Source of the DNA: Microbacterium soli
GTDB taxonomy: Bacteria; Actinomycetota; Actinomycetes; Actinomycetales; Microbacteriaceae
Reading direction: 5' to 3'
Assembly (NCBI RefSeq): GCF_039539005.1
Contig: NZ_BAABCP010000001.1
Location: 2,480,001 to 2,544,000 of the forward strand
DNA: 64,000 nt
Every line of letters begins with the position of its first letter. Position 1 is the stretch's first letter. The notes beneath the pieces were generated by a model. The model ran no database searches. It was not told the DNA's origin and saw only the letters and a program-made list of their open reading frames with translations. Below, in pieces: positions 39,026 to 48,934 of this stretch. A program made the position numbers and the translations under genes.

Positions 39026-39987
39026 ACATCGAGCGCATCGAGGAGACCGGCCGTCGCATCCGCGAGTCCGTCGCGACAGCGGTCGTCGGCATGGACGGGC
39101 CGCTGGAGATCGCACTGGCGGCGATCCTCGCCGGCGGTCATGTGCTCTTCGAGGATGTGCCGGGTCTGGGCAAGACCCTCGCGGCGCGGAGCCTGGCATC
39201 CGCTCTCGGCCTGTCCTTCCGGCGCCTGCAGTGCACTCCTGACATGCTTCCCGGCGATGTCACCGGATCGTACGTCTACGCGCCGGGGACGGGGGAGTTC
39301 GAGTTCCGGCCCGGCCCCGTCTTCACAGGCCTGCTGCTGGCCGACGAGATCAACCGCACGACACCGAAGACCCAGTCCGCGATGCTCGAGGCCATGGCCG
39401 AGCGGCAGGTGACGGTGGAGGGCAACAGCTTCCCGCTGGCGCCGCCGTTCCATGTGATCGCGACGGCGAATCCCATCGAGTACGAGGGCACGTACGCACT
39501 CCCAGAGGCGCAGCTGGACCGCTTCATGGTGCGGCTGTCCGTGGGGTATCTCGACCAGCACGGCGAGACGGAGATCGTACTGGGACGCGTGCGCAGGCAG
39601 CAGGAGTCCGCGCCCGTCGACGCCGTGCTCGCGCCGGGAGAGCTCCTCCGGATGCAGCAGGCCGTCGAGGGCATCCACATCGACCCCGATGTCGCGGCGT
39701 ACTGCGTGGCGCTGGCCGCGGCCACCCGCTCCGCCTCCCACATCGCGGTGGGGGCGTCTCCGCGCGGATCGCAGTCGCTCGCGCTGCTGGGACGCGCGCT
39801 GGCGGCTCTGGACGGGCGCGACTACGTGCGTCCCGACGACATCAAGCGCATCGCGGGTCCCGTTCTCGCACACCGGCTCACCCTCACGCCGCAGGCCTGG
39901 GCGCAGGGTGTGGACCCAGCCGATGTCGTCTCCGCCCTCGTGCACGAGGTCCCCGTCCCGCCGAGCATCGCGACCGTCCGAGACTGA
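39022..39987 (+). CDS. MoxR-family AAA+ ATPase
   Basis: AAA+ chaperone-like ATPase of 321 residues. Visible are Walker A DVPGLGKTLAARSL (about residue 45), Walker B GLLLADEINRTTPKTQ (about 110), sensor 1 in HVIATANPIEYEGTY and a C-terminal lid domain. MoxR proteins typically act with a DUF58/von Willebrand-like partner, here encoded next, to mature or activate other proteins. The substrate is unknown. It overlaps the previous gene by four bases. Confidence 0.93.
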   Translation: MNIERIEETGRRIRESVATAVVGMDGPLEIALAAILAGGHVLFEDVPGLGKTLAARSLASALGLSFRRLQCTPDMLPGDVTGSYVYAPGTGEFEFRPGPVFTGLLLADEINRTTPKTQSAMLEAMAERQVTVEGNSFPLAPPFHVIATANPIEYEGTYALPEAQLDRFMVRLSVGYLDQHGETEIVLGRVRRQQESAPVDAVLAPGELLRMQQAVEGIHIDPDVAAYCVALAAATRSASHIAVGASPRGSQSLALLGRALAALDGRDYVRPDDIKRIAGPVLAHRLTLTPQAWAQGVDPADVVSALVHEVPVPPSIATVRD

Positions 39988-39990
39988 ACA

Positions 39991-41292
39991 GTGAGCGCGG
40001 GAGAGAGGCGCGGGCCGCAGCGACGGGCGAGTCCGTCGGTGCACATCGCGGTCCTGGGTGCGCTGACGGCGCTCCTCGCGGGCGTGCTGCTGTCGCGCCC
40101 GGATGTCATCGCGGTCGGGCTGCCGCTCGCCCTGTGGGCGGTGCGGTCGTTCACGCGCATCGGCGTCGGTGCCGTCAGCGCCGTCGGCGTGCGCATCGAG
40201 CGGGTGGGGGATGCCGAGGACGGCCCGCTTCTCGACGAGATCGTCATCGACTCGGATGCGGAGATGGTGGAAGTGGCGGTGATCCAGGCCGAGCGCATCC
40301 GTCGTCGTGTGTTCGTCCCCTCGCGTGCACGGCTGCGCTCGAGCGTGCGACCGCTGCACTCCGGGCCGCTCGTCACCGTGGAGGCCGCGGTGCGGACTCT
40401 GGACGCGGATGCCGGGTCGCTGGGTGCACCGCAGCCCGCGGCCGCCGCGATGCGCGCCGTGCGACCGCTTCCGCGCCGGCTCCCCCGACTGCCGCTGGCA
40501 CCGCGCCTGACGGGCCTGCACGGCGCGCACGAGGGCGTCCGGCAGGGACAGGGCGGCGACTTCCGCGACATCCATGCGTTCGCCCCGGGGGACGAGCTGC
40601 GACGCGTCGACTGGAGAGCCACCGCTCGCGCGGCCCGCAGGCCGGACGAGCTGTTCGTGCGGCGGACGAACTCCCTCAGCGATGCCTCGGCCGTCATCAT
40701 GATGGACACGGCGGACGACCTGGGAGCCGTCGTGGCGACGTGGGGTCGTGCAGCGCCCGACCGCAGCGGAGTGACCTCGCTGGACCATGCGCGCAGCGCG
40801 GCCCGGTCGATCGCCGAGGCCACGATCGCGCAGGGCGATCGGGTGGCGTTCCATTCCCTCGCGCACGGCGGGCGCTCCGTGCGCAGCGGTGGAGGGCGGC
40901 GACAGCTGGCGCGGCTGGTCGCGGAGATCTCCGCCTGCGGCCGTGGCGGCGATGACGCGCGCTTCCGCCGCACGCCGCCCGTTCCGCACGGCTCCATCAT
41001 CTACATGCTCTCGACGTTCTTCGACGGCGCTGCCGCGGAGCTCGCGATGCGCTGGCGGGCGAGCGGGCATCGGGTCGTCGCGGTCGACACGCTGCCGGAG
41101 CTCGATCGGGGTCGGCTGACGCTCGAGCGCGACCTCGCGCTGCGAGTGCTGCTCGACGAGCGCGAGGACATGCTGCAGCAGCTGCGCGACGCGGCCGTCG
41201 AGACCGTCCGGTGGTCATCGGAGGGGATCGACGGTGCGCTGGCGGCGCTGGCGCGCATCCCCGGTGCGCTGCCGACGGGGAGGCGACGATGA
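39991..41292 (+). CDS. DUF58 protein, MoxR partner
   Basis: Membrane-anchored protein of 433 residues. Two N-terminal hydrophobic stretches (about 11-55) are followed by a beta-rich region and the DUF58 signature around GGDFRDIHAFAPGDELRRVD and RATARAARRPDEL (about 187-220). A von Willebrand A-like domain carries the Asp in AVIMMDTADDL and STFFDGAAAEL. It starts with GTG three bases after moxR and overlaps the next gene by an ATGA junction. DUF58 proteins are thought to be effectors of MoxR ATPases. Confidence 0.88.
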   Translation: MSAGERRGPQRRASPSVHIAVLGALTALLAGVLLSRPDVIAVGLPLALWAVRSFTRIGVGAVSAVGVRIERVGDAEDGPLLDEIVIDSDAEMVEVAVIQAERIRRRVFVPSRARLRSSVRPLHSGPLVTVEAAVRTLDADAGSLGAPQPAAAAMRAVRPLPRRLPRLPLAPRLTGLHGAHEGVRQGQGGDFRDIHAFAPGDELRRVDWRATARAARRPDELFVRRTNSLSDASAVIMMDTADDLGAVVATWGRAAPDRSGVTSLDHARSAARSIAEATIAQGDRVAFHSLAHGGRSVRSGGGRRQLARLVAEISACGRGGDDARFRRTPPVPHGSIIYMLSTFFDGAAAELAMRWRASGHRVVAVDTLPELDRGRLTLERDLALRVLLDEREDMLQQLRDAAVETVRWSSEGIDGALAALARIPGALPTGRRR

Positions 41293-41867
41293 GGATGCGC
41301 GAGGTGCGCCTCGACATCGGTCCGGCCATCCCCGGTTCCGTGTTGCCCGTGGTGGCGGCCGCGGCGGCCACGGGAGCGAGCGCCGCGATGGGCCTGCCGC
41401 AGGGGTGGGTCGGCGCGGCGGGCGCGCTGGCGCTCCTGGGCGGCATCGTGCGTCAGTCGGGGGGAGCATGGCTGGCCGCCGCGGTGCCGACCGTGAGCCT
41501 GCTGCTCGCTCCGCCGAACCCTTGGCGGACCGCCGCGGTCATCGGCGCCGTGCACGCGCTGCACGTCCTCGGTTCGCTGATGCTCGTGGTGCCGTTGCGG
41601 TCTCGGATCGCACTCGCCGCCCTGCGGCCCGCAGCACGGTGCTTCCTGCTCGTGCAGCTGGTCGGCCAGGCGGTGGGTGCGGGCGCCTGGCTGGTGGCCG
41701 GGCACAGTGGCCTTCCCGCCGCGGTCATCGCGGGGGCACTGGCCGTCCTCGCGTTCACGATCCTCATGGTCGGCAGGCTGCGCGGGCAGCGGCAGCGCGC
41801 CTTCCCCGCGCCCGCTTCCGCCCCGATGCGCGGCCGCACGGGCCCCGATGTCGGCGGCCCCTCATAG
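41289..41867 (+). CDS. Membrane protein closing the MoxR cluster
   Basis: Unrecognised protein of 192 residues with about five hydrophobic segments (roughly 12-165) and a short Pro/Arg-rich tail. No catalytic motif is visible. In many actinobacteria a transglutaminase-type (TgpA-like) membrane protein follows DUF58; this protein could resemble only that protein's membrane part, since no transglutaminase Cys-His-Asp domain is present. ATG 41289 overlaps the DUF58 stop. Its TAG stop forms the start of the uvrA -10 hexamer. Confidence 0.75.
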   Translation: MRMREVRLDIGPAIPGSVLPVVAAAAATGASAAMGLPQGWVGAAGALALLGGIVRQSGGAWLAAAVPTVSLLLAPPNPWRTAAVIGAVHALHVLGSLMLVVPLRSRIALAALRPAARCFLLVQLVGQAVGAGAWLVAGHSGLPAAVIAGALAVLAFTILMVGRLRGQRQRAFPAPASAPMRGRTGPDVGGPS

Positions 41868-41870
41868 ACT
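41865..41870 (+). promoter_or_regulatory. Leaderless-type -10 of uvrA overlapping the upstream stop codon
   Basis: TAGACT begins with the preceding gene's TAG stop and lies six bases before the uvrA GTG. Confidence 0.5.
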
Positions 41871-41876
41871 TGATCG

Positions 41877-44780
41877 GTGCCCATCGTTCCCGTCGCCTCG
41901 TCCGGAAAGCTCAGTGTCCGCGGTGCCCGCGTGCACAACCTCAAGAACGTCGATCTCGACATCCCCCGCGATTCCCTCGTGGTCTTCACCGGTCTGTCGG
42001 GATCGGGGAAGTCGAGCCTGGCGTTCGACACGATCTTCGCCGAGGGGCAGCGCCGCTACGTCGAATCACTGAGCGCGTACGCCCGTCAGTTCCTGGGTCA
42101 GGTGGACAGACCCGACGTCGACTTCATCGAGGGGCTGAGCCCCGCCGTCTCGATCGACCAGAAGTCGACCAACCGCAACCCACGCTCGACGGTCGGCACG
42201 ATCACCGAGATCCACGACTACATGCGCCTGCTGTGGGCGCGCATCGGCGTCCCGCACTGCCCGGAGTGCGGGGAGCGCATCCAGCGCCAGACCGTGCAGC
42301 AGATCGCTGATCAGCTCATGGAGCTGCCCGAGCGCACACGTTATCAGATCGTCGCGCCCGTCGTCACGCAGAAGAAGGGCGAGTTCGTAGACCTGTTCAA
42401 AGAGCTCGGCGCCAAGGGCTATTCCCGGGCGATCGTGGACGGCGATCTCATCCAGCTCGCCGAGCCACCTCTGCTGAAGAAGAGCTACAAGCACGACATC
42501 GCCGTCGTCGTCGATCGACTCGTCGCCTCCGCGGACATTCTCGGCCGTGTCACGGATTCCGTGGAGACGGCGCTGCGACTGGCCGGCGGGATCATGCAGG
42601 TGAACTTCGTCGACGAGACCGGGGACGACGCCTGGCAGTCGTTCTCCGAGAAGCTGGCGTGCCCCAACGGGCATCCGATCACGCTCACCGAGATCGAGCC
42701 GCGCACCTTCTCGTTCAACGCGCCGTTCGGCGCATGCCCGGCCTGTGCGGGTCTCGGCACGCGCATGTCGGTGGACGTCGACCTCATGCTGGGCGACGAG
42801 GACCTGTCGATCCGCGAGGGCGTCATCCTGCCGTGGACGACGCAGGGCAAGGGGCTGTTCCAGTACTACGAACGACTGCTGGAGGGGCTCGCCCGCGATC
42901 TCGACTTCTCCCTCGACACGCCGTGGAACCAGCTGCACTCCGATGTGCGGGAGGCCGTGCTGCGCGGCAACGACTACAAGGTCAGCGTCAAATGGCGCAA
43001 CCGCTACGGACGCGAGATGCGGTACACCTCCGGGTTCGAGGGCGTGGTGCCCTACATCGAGCGGCAGTACATGCAGGCCGAGTCCGACACGCAGCGCAGC
43101 CGGTGGGGGGAGTACCTTCGCGAGGTGCCGTGCCCGGTCTGCGCAGGAGCGCGACTGAAGCCCGAGGTGCTGGCGGTCAAGGTCCACGGTCACTCCATCG
43201 CCGAGGTGTCGAGTCTGAGCCTGGCCGATGCCGACACGTTCATGCGCACCCTCGAGCTCACCGACCGCGAGGCGAAGATCGCCGCGCAGGTGCTGCGGGA
43301 GATCCGGCTGCGCCTGGAGTTCCTCCTGCAGGTGGGGCTGTCGTATCTGAACCTCGGCCGCTCGGCCGGCTCGCTCTCCGGCGGGGAGGCCCAGCGCATC
43401 CGGCTCGCGACGCAGATCGGGTCCGGGCTCACCGGCGTGCTGTACGTGCTCGATGAGCCGTCCATCGGTCTGCATCAGCGCGACAACCGCCGGCTCATCG
43501 AGACGCTCATGCGCCTGCGGGACCTCGGCAACACGCTCATCGTCGTCGAGCACGATGAGGAGACCATCCAGGCCGCGGACTGGGTCGTCGACATCGGCCC
43601 CGGTGCGGGGGTGAACGGGGGAGAGGTCGTGCACTCCGGCCCGTACTCCGCGCTGCTGGGCGAGACGGCATCCATGACCGGCGACTACCTCGCCGGACGC
43701 CGGGAGATCCCGACGCCCGTCCGGCGCCGCCGGATCGACAGGAAGCGGATGCTGAGCGTCGTCGGGGCGCGGGCCAACAACCTCAAGAACGTCACGGTCG
43801 ACTTCCCGCTCGGGGTGCTCACGGCCGTGACCGGTGTGAGCGGCTCCGGCAAGTCCTCCCTGGTCAACGACATCCTCTACCAGGTGCTCGCGGGCCGGCT
43901 CAACGGCGCGCGAACAGTCCCCGGCAAGCACACCCGCGTCACCGGGATCGAGAACCTCGACAAGGTCGTGCATGTCGACCAGGCGCCGATCGGTCGCACT
44001 CCGAGGTCGAACCCGGCGACCTACACCGGGGTCTTCGACCGCATCCGCACCCTGTTCAGCGAGACGCCGGAGGCGAAGATGCGCGGCTATCAGCCGGGCA
44101 GGTTCAGCTTCAACGTCAAGGGGGGGCGCTGCGACGCCTGCTCGGGCGACGGCACGATCAAGATCGAGATGAACTTCCTGCCGGACGTGTACGTGGACTG
44201 CGAGGTGTGCCACGGAAAGCGGTACAACCGGGACACGCTCTCCGTGCAGTACAAGGGCAAGAACATCGCCGAGGTCCTGGAGATGCCCATCGCCGAGGCG
44301 GCGGAGTTCTTCGAGCCCATCCAGGCCATCCATCGCTACATGAAGACGCTCGTCGACGTGGGGCTCGGCTACGTCCGCCTCGGACAGTCCGCCACGACGC
44401 TCTCCGGCGGCGAGGCGCAGCGCGTCAAGCTCGCCACCGAGCTCCAGCGCCGCTCGCGCGGCCGCAGCATCTACGTGCTCGACGAGCCGACCACCGGTCT
44501 GCACTTCGAAGACGTCCGCAAGCTCCTCGAGGTGCTGGGCGGCCTCGTCGACAAGGGCAACACCGTCGTCGTGATCGAGCACAACCTCGACGTCATCAAG
44601 TCCGCCGACTGGGTGATCGACCTCGGCCCCGAAGGGGGCTCGGGCGGCGGCGAGGTCCTCGCCACGGGCACGCCGGAGCAGATCGCCGAGGTGGAGGAGA
44701 GCCACACCGGGCGCTTCCTCGCCGAGATCCTGCCCGGGCTCGCGCCGGCCGCGGACCGGGCGGCGCGCAGGGCGGGCTGA
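41877..44780 (+). CDS. uvrA: UvrA, excinuclease ABC subunit A
   Basis: DNA-damage sensor of excision repair, an ABC-type dimer of 967 residues. Features are a first Walker [16 protein letters not shown] (about residues 37-51), zinc-binding Cys pairs CPECGER and CPACAGLG, the signature [14 protein letters not shown], a second Walker [15 protein letters not shown] (about 651), the zinc module CDACSGDG and CEVCHGKRY, and a second [17 protein letters not shown] 41877 lies six bases from TAGACT. One base overlaps uvrC (TGATG), so the two are co-translated. Confidence 0.98.
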   Translation: MPIVPVASSGKLSVRGARVHNLKNVDLDIPRDSLVVFTGLSGSGKSSLAFDTIFAEGQRRYVESLSAYARQFLGQVDRPDVDFIEGLSPAVSIDQKSTNRNPRSTVGTITEIHDYMRLLWARIGVPHCPECGERIQRQTVQQIADQLMELPERTRYQIVAPVVTQKKGEFVDLFKELGAKGYSRAIVDGDLIQLAEPPLLKKSYKHDIAVVVDRLVASADILGRVTDSVETALRLAGGIMQVNFVDETGDDAWQSFSEKLACPNGHPITLTEIEPRTFSFNAPFGACPACAGLGTRMSVDVDLMLGDEDLSIREGVILPWTTQGKGLFQYYERLLEGLARDLDFSLDTPWNQLHSDVREAVLRGNDYKVSVKWRNRYGREMRYTSGFEGVVPYIERQYMQAESDTQRSRWGEYLREVPCPVCAGARLKPEVLAVKVHGHSIAEVSSLSLADADTFMRTLELTDREAKIAAQVLREIRLRLEFLLQVGLSYLNLGRSAGSLSGGEAQRIRLATQIGSGLTGVLYVLDEPSIGLHQRDNRRLIETLMRLRDLGNTLIVVEHDEETIQAADWVVDIGPGAGVNGGEVVHSGPYSALLGETASMTGDYLAGRREIPTPVRRRRIDRKRMLSVVGARANNLKNVTVDFPLGVLTAVTGVSGSGKSSLVNDILYQVLAGRLNGARTVPGKHTRVTGIENLDKVVHVDQAPIGRTPRSNPATYTGVFDRIRTLFSETPEAKMRGYQPGRFSFNVKGGRCDACSGDGTIKIEMNFLPDVYVDCEVCHGKRYNRDTLSVQYKGKNIAEVLEMPIAEAAEFFEPIQAIHRYMKTLVDVGLGYVRLGQSATTLSGGEAQRVKLATELQRRSRGRSIYVLDEPTTGLHFEDVRKLLEVLGGLVDKGNTVVVIEHNLDVIKSADWVIDLGPEGGSGGGEVLATGTPEQIAEVEESHTGRFLAEILPGLAPAADRAARRAG

Positions 44781-46669
44781 TGGCCGACGTCCTGCCGTAC
44801 AAGCCCCGCACCGGGGAGATCCCGACGGATCCGGGCGTCTACCGCTTCCGTGATGCCGAAGGGCGCGTTCTGTACGTCGGCAAGGCGAAGAGCCTCCGTC
44901 AGCGACTGTCGAACTACTTCGCCCCGCTGCAGACCCTGCACGAGCGCACCCGGCGGATGGTGACGACCGCGGCATCCGTGGAGTGGACGGTCGTCGCCAC
45001 GGACGTCGACGCGCTGCAGCTGGAGTACATGTGGATCAAGGAGTTCGATCCGCCCTTCAACGTGCGCTACAAGGACGACAAGTCCTACCCGTTCATGGCC
45101 ATCACGCTCGCCGACGAGGCACCGCGCGTGATCGTCACGAGGAACCGGAGGATCCCGGGCGCGCGGTACTTCGGGCCGTACCCGAAAGTGTGGGCGGTGC
45201 ACGAGACCATCGATCTGATGATCAAGGCGTTCCCCATCCGCACCTGCAGCGACGCCAGCTATCGGCGGGCCATGCAGACCGGCCGCCCCTGCTTCCCCGG
45301 TCAGATCGGGCGCTGCGGCGGGCCGTGCTCGATGACCTGCACGATCGAGGAGCATCGTGCCATGGTCGACGATTTCATCGCCTTCATGGAGGGCGGTGAC
45401 GAGAGGTTCACGCGCGAGCTGACCGAGCGGATGCTGGCGGCATCCGCCGCCATGGACTACGAGGCCGCCGCGGGGTTCCGGGACAAGCTGGCGTCGATCG
45501 ACGCCGTGCTGAGCAAGAGCGCGCTGGTGCTGCCCGCCGACGAGGATGCGGACCTGTTCGGCATCGCCGAGGACGAGCTGTCGGCCGCCGTGCAGCACTT
45601 CGTGATCCGCGGCGGGCGCGTTCGCGGTGTGCGCTCGCTCACCCTCGACAAGGAGCTCGACATCTCCGGCGGCGAACTGGTCGACCAGGTGCTGCAGCGC
45701 GTGTACGGCGACTCCGACGACATCCCTCGGCGCGTGCTCGTCCCCGTGCTCCCGGAGGCGTCGGTCGAGCTGGAGCAGTGGCTGTGCGAGCGGCGGGGAC
45801 GGCGGGTCGCGCTGAAGGTCGCCCATCGTGGGCAACGGGCCGAGCTCATGCGCACGGCGACGCTCAACGCCCAGCAGGCGCTGCTGCGGCACAAGACCCG
45901 GCGCGCCGGAGATTACGTCGCGCGCACACAGGCGCTCACGGATCTTCAGGAGGCGCTGGGCATGGGCGAGGCGCCGCTGCGCATCGAGTGCTTCGACATC
46001 TCCCACCTGGGCGGGACCAACGTGGTGGCCTCGATGGTGGTCTTCGAGGACGGACTCCCGCGCAAGGATCAGTACCGCTCCTACAACATCGCCGAGACGA
46101 CGGATGACACCGACTCGATGTATCAGGTGCTCATGCGCAGGCTCGCGCGCATCGAGACCGATGCCGGTTCGGCGGTCGACGAGGAGAAATCCGGCCCGGG
46201 GCGCCGACCGCGGTTCGCCTATCGTCCGCAGCTGCTGATCGTCGACGGCGGCCGACCCCAGGTCCAGGCGGCGGCGCGCGCGCTGCGCGACAGCGGGCGC
46301 ACCGACATCGCGCTGTGCGGCATCGCCAAGCGGCTCGAGGAGATCTGGCTCCCCGACGACGACTTCCCCGTGATCCTCCCGCGCACCAGCGAAGCGCTCT
46401 ACCTCGTCCAGCGGTTGCGCGACGAGGCCCATCGCTTCGCCATCACCCATCAGCGGCGGCGACGACGACGGGACATCACGACGGTGCTCAGCGAGATTCC
46501 CGGGCTCGGCGCGGCGCGGATCAAGTCGCTGCTCAAGCACTTCGGATCGGTGGCGGCGCTGCGCGCCGCGACGGAGGAGCAGATCACCGAGGTCGACGGC
46601 ATCGGACCGCGGCTGGCGTCCGCCATCCACGCCCACCTCGCCGGTGATCGCGCACCCTCGAGCGGATAG
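44780..46669 (+). CDS. uvrC: UvrC, excinuclease ABC subunit C
   Basis: Dual-incision nuclease of excision repair, 629 residues. The N-terminal GIY-YIG nuclease domain contains [20 protein letters not shown] (about residues 18-37). A UVR segment ([17 protein letters not shown]), the RNase H-like C-terminal nuclease domain ([20 protein letters not shown]) and tandem helix-hairpin-helix motifs at the end ([31 protein letters not shown]) follow. ATG 44780 overlaps the uvrA stop by one base; the upstream open frame is a shadow. Its TAG stop begins the TAGGCT hexamer before rapZ. Confidence 0.97.
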   Translation: MADVLPYKPRTGEIPTDPGVYRFRDAEGRVLYVGKAKSLRQRLSNYFAPLQTLHERTRRMVTTAASVEWTVVATDVDALQLEYMWIKEFDPPFNVRYKDDKSYPFMAITLADEAPRVIVTRNRRIPGARYFGPYPKVWAVHETIDLMIKAFPIRTCSDASYRRAMQTGRPCFPGQIGRCGGPCSMTCTIEEHRAMVDDFIAFMEGGDERFTRELTERMLAASAAMDYEAAAGFRDKLASIDAVLSKSALVLPADEDADLFGIAEDELSAAVQHFVIRGGRVRGVRSLTLDKELDISGGELVDQVLQRVYGDSDDIPRRVLVPVLPEASVELEQWLCERRGRRVALKVAHRGQRAELMRTATLNAQQALLRHKTRRAGDYVARTQALTDLQEALGMGEAPLRIECFDISHLGGTNVVASMVVFEDGLPRKDQYRSYNIAETTDDTDSMYQVLMRRLARIETDAGSAVDEEKSGPGRRPRFAYRPQLLIVDGGRPQVQAAARALRDSGRTDIALCGIAKRLEEIWLPDDDFPVILPRTSEALYLVQRLRDEAHRFAITHQRRRRRRDITTVLSEIPGLGAARIKSLLKHFGSVAALRAATEEQITEVDGIGPRLASAIHAHLAGDRAPSSG

Positions 46670-46672
46670 GCT
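46667..46672 (+). promoter_or_regulatory. Putative -10 of rapZ overlapping the uvrC stop
   Basis: TAGGCT begins with the uvrC TAG stop. It lies 23 bases before the rapZ ATG and leaves room for the GGGAGG ribosome site. Confidence 0.4.
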
Positions 46673-46695
46673 GGGAGGCAGGGAAGGGAGGCACG

Positions 46696-47568
46696 ATGGC
46701 GACCGCTGAAGCAGGCCAGTTCCTGATCGTCACGGGGATGTCGGGTGCCGGGCGCACGACCGCCGCGAACGCGCTGGAGGACCTCGGCTGGTACGTCGTG
46801 GACAACCTGCCTCCGCAGATGCTGCGCCCGCTTCTGGACCTCACGGACATGGGCGCGGGGAACCTTCCGAGGATCGCGGCAGTCGTGGATGCGCGCGGAG
46901 GCAGCCTGTTCGACGACTTCTCCGGTGTCGTGCATGCGCTGCGCTCCCGAGGCGACGTGAAAGTGCTCTTCCTCGAAGCCTCGGATGACGTTCTCGTGCG
47001 CAGGTACGAGTCCGTCCGACGCCCGCATCCGCTGCAGGGCGACGGCACGCTCCTGGACGGCATCCGTGCCGAGCGTCTTCGGCTGGCGCCGGTCCGCGAG
47101 GCGGCCGACCTGCTGATCGACACCTCCGGCCTGAACATCCATCAGCTGGCCATCCAGGTCTCCGAGATGTTCGCGGAGGAGGGCGCCGCGCGGCACCGGC
47201 TCACCATCCTGAGCTTCGGGTTCAAGTACGGGCTGCCGACGGATGTCGACCACGTCGCCGACATGAGGTTCCTGCCCAACCCGTTCTGGAACGAGGAGCT
47301 GCGCGACCATGACGGCGAGGACGCCGAGGTGCGCGACTTCGTGCTCTCCCGGCCCGGCGCGCAGGAGTTCCTGGAGGCGTACACGACGGCTCTCAGGCAG
47401 GTGCTGGAAGGGTACCAGCGCGAGAACAAGAGCCACTCCACCGTCGCGATCGGCTGCACGGGCGGGAAGCACCGCTCCGTGGCGACCGCCGTCGAGCTCG
47501 CGCGGCGGCTCGCGGACGTCCCCGGCGTCGCCGTCAACGTCCGCCACCGCGACCTGGGACGGGAATGA
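46696..47568 (+). CDS. rapZ: RapZ-family nucleotide-binding protein
   Basis: P-loop protein of 290 residues, known in E. coli as an adaptor for small-RNA control and widely linked to cell-wall and nucleotide signalling in Gram-positive bacteria. The P-loop TGMSGAGRTTAANALED (residues 14-30) has Arg in place of the usual Lys, as is usual for the family. RYESVRRPHPLQG and the C-terminal IGCTGGKHRSVATAVELA are typical. GGGAGG precedes the ATG. The uvrC-rapZ-whiA order is conserved in actinobacteria, although yvcK is missing here. Confidence 0.94.
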   Translation: MATAEAGQFLIVTGMSGAGRTTAANALEDLGWYVVDNLPPQMLRPLLDLTDMGAGNLPRIAAVVDARGGSLFDDFSGVVHALRSRGDVKVLFLEASDDVLVRRYESVRRPHPLQGDGTLLDGIRAERLRLAPVREAADLLIDTSGLNIHQLAIQVSEMFAEEGAARHRLTILSFGFKYGLPTDVDHVADMRFLPNPFWNEELRDHDGEDAEVRDFVLSRPGAQEFLEAYTTALRQVLEGYQRENKSHSTVAIGCTGGKHRSVATAVELARRLADVPGVAVNVRHRDLGRE

Positions 47569-47605
47569 ACACGGCATCGAGGCGGGCGGAGCCGCCTCGG
47601 CCTTG

Positions 47606-47611
47606 TAGGCT
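47606..47611 (+). promoter_or_regulatory. Putative -10 of whiA
   Basis: TAGGCT in the 88-base rapZ-whiA gap. Transcription would begin near 47618, inside the left arm of the adjacent inverted repeat. Confidence 0.4.
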
Positions 47612-47612
47612 G

Positions 47613-47643
47613 GATCCTTGCGTCGGAGGCCGACGCAAGGATC
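47613..47643 (+). promoter_or_regulatory. 14-base-pair inverted repeat in the whiA leader
   Basis: Perfect inverted repeat (47613-47626 and 47630-47643) with centre AGG, directly after the -10 candidate and ending 13 bases before the GTG. It may be a DNA operator, an RNA hairpin shielding the ribosome site, or a terminator of rapZ; the sequence alone does not decide. Confidence 0.65.
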
Positions 47644-47656
47644 GTGAAGGAGCCCC

Positions 47657-48649
47657 GTGGCACTAACCACCGACGTCAAAGCCGAACTCGTCAGCATCCG
47701 CAACGCACCCCCCAGCGTGCGTGTCGCCGAGGTGACGACGATTCTCCGCTTCGCCGGTGGGCTGCACTCCATCGCCGGGCGGGTGGCTGTGGAGGCCGAG
47801 GTGGATGCCGAGAAGCTCGCGCGCCGGGTGAGTCGCGATCTCGCGGAGATCTACGGCGTGCGTCCGGAGATCGCGCAGGTCAAGTCCAGCATCGCGCAGA
47901 CCAGCACCGTCGGTGACGGAGCCCGGTGGGCGGTGCGCGTGATCGGCGCGGGGGAGACCCTCGCCCGCCAGACCGGCCTGCTCGACGCCCGTCGGCGTCC
48001 CGTGCGCGGGCTCCCGAACCGTCTGACCACGGGAGCTCCCGAGGAGCTCGCCGGCATCTGGCGGGGCGCCTTCCTCGCGGCGGGCTCGCTGAGCGAACCG
48101 GGCCGTTCCGCCATGCTTGAGGTGTCCTGCCCGTCCGGCGAGGCCGCCATGGCGCTGGTGGGCGCGGCCCACCGTCTCGGCGTCACCGCCAAGGCCCGCG
48201 AGGTGCGCGGCCTGCCGCGCGTGGTCGTCCGCGAGGGCGAGGCCATCCGTGCGGTCCTGACCGCCATGGGCGCCCGTCGCACGGCGGCGACCTGGGAGGA
48301 GATGCGTCAGCGCCGCGAGGTGCGCGCCGGGGTGAACCGACTGGTGAACTTCGATGACGCGAATCTCCGCCGCTCCGCGCAGGCCGCCGTGGCAGCCTGC
48401 GCACGCGTCGAGCGCGCCCTTGAGATCCTCGGCGACGACGTGCCCGATCATCTGCGCACGGCGGGCAACCTGCGCCTGCGCTACCGCGACGCGAGCCTGG
48501 ACGAGCTGGGTCACCAGGCCGAGCCGCCTCTGACCAAGGACGCCGTCGCCGGACGCATCCGTCGCCTGCTCGCGATGGCGGACAAGCGCGCCCAGGCGGA
48601 GGGCATCCCCGGCACGGAGGCGGCGGTCCCCGCAGGCCTCGACGACTGA
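47657..48649 (+). CDS. whiA: WhiA, sporulation/division transcriptional regulator
   Basis: DNA-binding protein with a degenerate LAGLIDADG homing-endonuclease-like N-terminal domain ([20 protein letters not shown] would be its opening) and a C-terminal helix-turn-helix ([34 protein letters not shown]). Length is 330 residues. In Streptomyces it activates division and sporulation genes with WhiB; in non-sporulating relatives it is linked to division and chromosome segregation. Start is GTG at 47657 with AAGGAG six bases upstream, beneath a strong leader hairpin. Confidence 0.95.
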   Translation: MALTTDVKAELVSIRNAPPSVRVAEVTTILRFAGGLHSIAGRVAVEAEVDAEKLARRVSRDLAEIYGVRPEIAQVKSSIAQTSTVGDGARWAVRVIGAGETLARQTGLLDARRRPVRGLPNRLTTGAPEELAGIWRGAFLAAGSLSEPGRSAMLEVSCPSGEAAMALVGAAHRLGVTAKAREVRGLPRVVVREGEAIRAVLTAMGARRTAATWEEMRQRREVRAGVNRLVNFDDANLRRSAQAAVAACARVERALEILGDDVPDHLRTAGNLRLRYRDASLDELGHQAEPPLTKDAVAGRIRRLLAMADKRAQAEGIPGTEAAVPAGLDD

Positions 48650-48934
48650 AGCCCACGGCTCCCGGCATCATCGCACCTCGCATCGTCGCTCGCTGCGGGG
48701 GAGGGGTGGTGCGCTCCCTCCCGGAAGGGGATGTCATGCGGCGACACACGCGCTGCATCCCCGCTCCTGTCGGCCGCGTCAGGCAGGTGCCGGCGAGCGC
48801 ATGCCGTCATCCGGGAAGGATCCCTCCGCTGCGGTCGTTGCCGTCAGTAGGATGTGAAACGTCTGCTCCGCGGTGCACACGGCATCGCGGAGAACGCAAG
48901 CGCCGCGGCGCGGCGCGGATTGGATGAAATCGAC
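48650..48934 (+). other. Gene-free stretch between whiA and sodA
   Basis: 285 bases with no convincing coding region. It holds a TAGGAT -10 candidate at 48848-48853 and, beyond it, a GC-rich leader of about 75 bases to the sodA ATG. The frame is open through the leader, but I see no conserved-looking N-terminal extension of SodA there. Confidence 0.5.
48848..48853 (+). promoter_or_regulatory. Putative -10 of sodA
   Basis: TAGGAT about 81 bases before the sodA ATG, giving a GC-rich leader. No -35 was found. Confidence 0.35.

Noticed and set aside
48854..48934. A 27-residue N-terminal extension of SodA
   Set aside because: The extension is Arg/Ala-rich without signal-peptide features, and the conserved SOD start YTLPDLPYDF follows directly after ATG 48935.
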